Assembly: GCA_039198065.1 (NCBI GenBank)
Contig: JBCCTU010000003.1
Location: forward strand, 62,001-126,000
DNA: 64,000 nucleotides
DNA from: CALHVX01 sp039198065
GTDB lineage: Bacteria > Pseudomonadota > Gammaproteobacteria > Pseudomonadales > Azotimanducaceae
Direction of reading: 5' to 3'
Translations under genes and position numbers: made by a program
Notes under the pieces: generated by a model
Seen by the model: the letters and a program-made list of their open reading frames with translations, nothing else
Database searches by the model: none
Told to the model about the DNA's origin: nothing
Shown: piece after piece, positions 61,786 to 64,000 of the stretch
Numbering within the stretch: the stretch's first letter is position 1
Layout: each line of letters starts with the position of its first letter

Positions 61786-64000
61786 ATGGCCGAACCGTCG
61801 GACCCGGTTATAGATACGTCCATGGCTGATGCCTGGTTTGCTCGCCAGGGGTGGCAACCCGCACCCTTTCAGCGGGCGCTCTGGGCAGCGTACGAAGCAG
61901 GAGAGTCCGGGCTCCTGCATTCCTCCACTGGGACAGGAAAAACACTGGCGGCCTGGTTCGCCGTACTTCTTGCGCATGCTGAGCACGAGTCCGCGGCACC
62001 GCCAATTCAGGTGCTCTGGATTACCCCGCTGCGCGCGCTGGCCGTGGACCTGGAGGTTAACCTTCAACGCCCGCTCACCGATCTTGAGATCAACTGGACG
62101 CTGGCCAAACGCACGGGTGATACGCCAACGAGTGAGCGTAACCGGCAACGGCGACGCTTGCCCACGGTGCTCATCACGACGCCAGAGTCGTTGTCGCTGT
62201 TGTTGAGCTACGAGGCAACCGCCCGACAGTTCAGCTCCCTTAAAGCCGTGGTCGTCGATGAGTGGCACGAACTCCTCGGCACCAAGCGCGGGGTGCAGCT
62301 TGAACTCTGTCTCGCCTGGCTGCGCGACTGCGCGCCTCGCCTGCGTACCTGGGGGTTGTCGGCTACGATCGGGAATCTCGATCACGCCGCGGAGGTCTTG
62401 GTCGGTCCGGACTTACCGGGTCGGCTCATTGCTGGCAGTCATCAGAAAACAACGCGCATTTGTACCGCACTGCCTGCGGACATCGATGCCTTCCCCTGGT
62501 CCGGTTACACCGGACTGGCATTGCTCGAACCGGTCATTGAAGCCATCGAAGCGGCTCAGTCGACGCTGTTGTTCACCAACACACGATCGCAGGCGGAACG
62601 CTGGTTCGAAGCGCTGACCCAGGCCCGGCTCGATTGGGTCGGGCGCCTGGCGCTGCACCACGGATCGCTCGAGCCGAAGCTCCGCCAGGGCGTTGAGGCG
62701 CTGCTGCGAGCCGGGGAACTGAAGTGTGTGGTGGCAACGTCGAGCCTCGATCTCGGGGTGGATTTTTCACCGGTTGAGCAAGTCATTCAGATCGGCAGCC
62801 CGAAAGGCGTCGCGCGGTTGTTGCAGCGCGCTGGCCGCAGTGGTCACCGGCCCGGTGGCGTCAGCGAGGTGTTGTGTGTACCGACCCACGCCTTTGAGCT
62901 CATTGAAATCGCCGCAGCCAGAGCCGCCGCCGAGGCCCGGCGCATCGAGCAGCGCCAGGGGTTGCGAGATTGCCTGGACGTGCTCAGTCAGCACCTGGTC
63001 ACGCTGGCGCTGGCGGGCGGCGTGGATCCCGCCGTCGTGCTTGCCAGTGCCCGCCGTACCTGGGCGTTTGCCGAGCTTTCGAACGACGACTGGCGCTGGG
63101 TGCTGCTGTTCGTCACGCAGGGGGGCGAGGCGCTCGCGACCTACCCTCAGTTCCAACGCTTGAACTGGAGCGGTGCTCAGTTGGTCCCTGCGAACCGACG
63201 CATCGCACAACAGCATCGCATGACCGTCGGGACCATTACTGCCGATGCCAGCATGCAGGTGCGGTTTCAGAGCGGTGGCAGTCTCGGTGCGGTAGAGGAA
63301 TCGTTCATTGCGCGGCTCAAACCCGGCGACGCGTTTCAGTTTGCCGGGCGAACGCTCGAGCTGGTGCGCATTCGCGACATGGCGGCGGAAGTGAAGCGGG
63401 TATCGCGGAAACGGGTCGCCGTACCTCGCTGGACCGGTGGCAGGCTGCCGCTCTCGACGGAGCTTGCCGATGCGGTGCAGCAGCAGCTGAGCGTCTTTAA
63501 CAACGACGCGGAGTTGGTCCCGGAAATGCAGGCCGTGGCGCCGGTGTTGGCACGGCAAGGCGCAGCGTCAGCGGTGCCGGGCGTCGGCGAGCTGTTGATT
63601 GAACGCATACACTCCCGAGACGGCGTTAGCCTCTTCTTTTACCCCTTCGCGGGTCGACTCGTACATGAAGGACTGGCACCGCTGTTTGCCTATCGGTTGA
63701 GCCAACGCGAACCGAGCACATTCAGCTTTTCCGTAAACGACTATGGTCTGGAACTGCTGTCGGCATCCGAGCCCCCGTTTGATGAGCAGACCTTCCGGGC
63801 GCTGTTTTCTGAGGCCGCGTTGCTTGATGACGTGTTGGCTTCGGTAAACGCTGCGGAGCTTGCTAAACGCCAGTTTCGCGACATTGCTCGGATCGCCGGG
63901 TTGGTGTTTGAGGGTTTTCCCGGAGCGCCGAAGACGATGAAGCAGGTGCAGTCGTCGAGCGGCTTGTTATACGACGTTCTTGTTCGTCACGATGCCAGTC
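61786..64000 (+). CDS. Lhr-like ligase-associated DEXH-box DNA helicase (truncated by window end)
   Basis: Start at ATG 61786; ATG 61822 (MADAWFARQGWQP) is also possible. The frame stays open for 738 codons to the end of the window. Helicase motifs are clear: the Q-like region FQRALWAAYEAGES, Walker A SSTGTGKT, motif Ib TTPESLSLLL, the DEXH box VVVDEWHELLG, motif III LSATIG, motif V ATSSLDLGVDF and motif VI LLQRAGRSGHRPGG. The following winged-helix and Lhr-core segments are present. This is the branch usually encoded beside an ATP-dependent DNA ligase, an exonuclease and a phosphoesterase in a DNA-repair set; those partners may lie beyond the window. Confidence 0.93.
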   Translation, partial: MAEPSDPVIDTSMADAWFARQGWQPAPFQRALWAAYEAGESGLLHSSTGTGKTLAAWFAVLLAHAEHESAAPPIQVLWITPLRALAVDLEVNLQRPLTDLEINWTLAKRTGDTPTSERNRQRRRLPTVLITTPESLSLLLSYEATARQFSSLKAVVVDEWHELLGTKRGVQLELCLAWLRDCAPRLRTWGLSATIGNLDHAAEVLVGPDLPGRLIAGSHQKTTRICTALPADIDAFPWSGYTGLALLEPVIEAIEAAQSTLLFTNTRSQAERWFEALTQARLDWVGRLALHHGSLEPKLRQGVEALLRAGELKCVVATSSLDLGVDFSPVEQVIQIGSPKGVARLLQRAGRSGHRPGGVSEVLCVPTHAFELIEIAAARAAAEARRIEQRQGLRDCLDVLSQHLVTLALAGGVDPAVVLASARRTWAFAELSNDDWRWVLLFVTQGGEALATYPQFQRLNWSGAQLVPANRRIAQQHRMTVGTITADASMQVRFQSGGSLGAVEESFIARLKPGDAFQFAGRTLELVRIRDMAAEVKRVSRKRVAVPRWTGGRLPLSTELADAVQQQLSVFNNDAELVPEMQAVAPVLARQGAASAVPGVGELLIERIHSRDGVSLFFYPFAGRLVHEGLAPLFAYRLSQREPSTFSFSVNDYGLELLSASEPPFDEQTFRALFSEAALLDDVLASVNAAELAKRQFRDIARIAGLVFEGFPGAPKTMKQVQSSSGLLYDVLVRHDAS

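Overview
The window is a GC-rich, densely coding chromosomal segment, most likely from a free-living, probably marine or sediment, gammaproteobacterium. That placement rests on overall gene content: a PagL-type lipid A deacylase, an all-alpha dUTPase, a gammaproteobacterial-looking tRNA-Gly(CCC), and MerR regulators with a WERRYG recognition helix. No rRNA or taxon-specific marker is present, so it is an inference. There are no CRISPR arrays, insertion sequences, integrases or phage genes.

Layout. 0-9.4 kb: the tail of a patatin-like protein, two small orphan proteins, an outer-membrane beta-barrel protein, Lon protease, a pair of acyl-CoA dehydrogenases, an O-acetylhomoserine sulfhydrylase-type enzyme and a divergent D-2-hydroxyacid dehydrogenase. 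9.4-17 kb: dUTPase, then an envelope-lipid block (metallophosphoesterase plus glycosyltransferase resembling a PlcP-Agt lipid-remodelling pair, two NUDIX hydrolases, a PlsC-type acyltransferase, a four-module copper monooxygenase-like protein and PagL). 17.1-20 kb: a tightly coupled operon of an aminoglycoside-phosphotransferase-like kinase, a 2-oxoglutarate/Fe oxygenase and the allantoinase PuuE. 20-23.4 kb: a visibly AT-richer stretch with one orphan secreted protein and long non-coding flanks, ending at a tRNA-Gly(CCC) gene that carries an insertion of about 81 nt in its D-loop. 23.6-32.2 kb: a CPA2 antiporter, VOC and DUF4345 proteins, a WYL regulator with palindromic operators next to a SnoaL-like gene, and a 1448-residue CheB-CheR-PAS-histidine kinase with a coupled receiver protein.

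32.4-52.6 kb is a large purine catabolism locus. On the minus strand xdhA-xdhB-xdhC-uraD-uraH-guaD-puuD is compact and looks like one operon. It runs from guanine/xanthine through urate, 5-hydroxyisourate and OHCU to allantoin. Around it lie an 8-oxoguanine deaminase, two NCS2 base permeases, an adenine-deaminase-like enzyme, an exported adenosine deaminase, two NUP-family lipoproteins, allantoate amidohydrolase and ureidoglycine aminohydrolase. With PuuE at 19 kb, every step from guanine or xanthine to ureidoglycolate is encoded here; I see no ureidoglycolate lyase or urease. The exported deaminase and the NUP lipoproteins suggest that nucleosides are broken down in the periplasm before the bases are imported.

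52.6-64 kb: a frameshifted CPBP-like pseudogene, a PrcB-like lipoprotein coupled to a lipoprotein subtilase, a MerR regulator with matching operator-like sites in front of the protease, an acyl-CoA synthetase, another phosphotransferase, a PRC-barrel/EF-hand protein and the first 738 codons of an Lhr-like DEXH helicase that runs off the window end.
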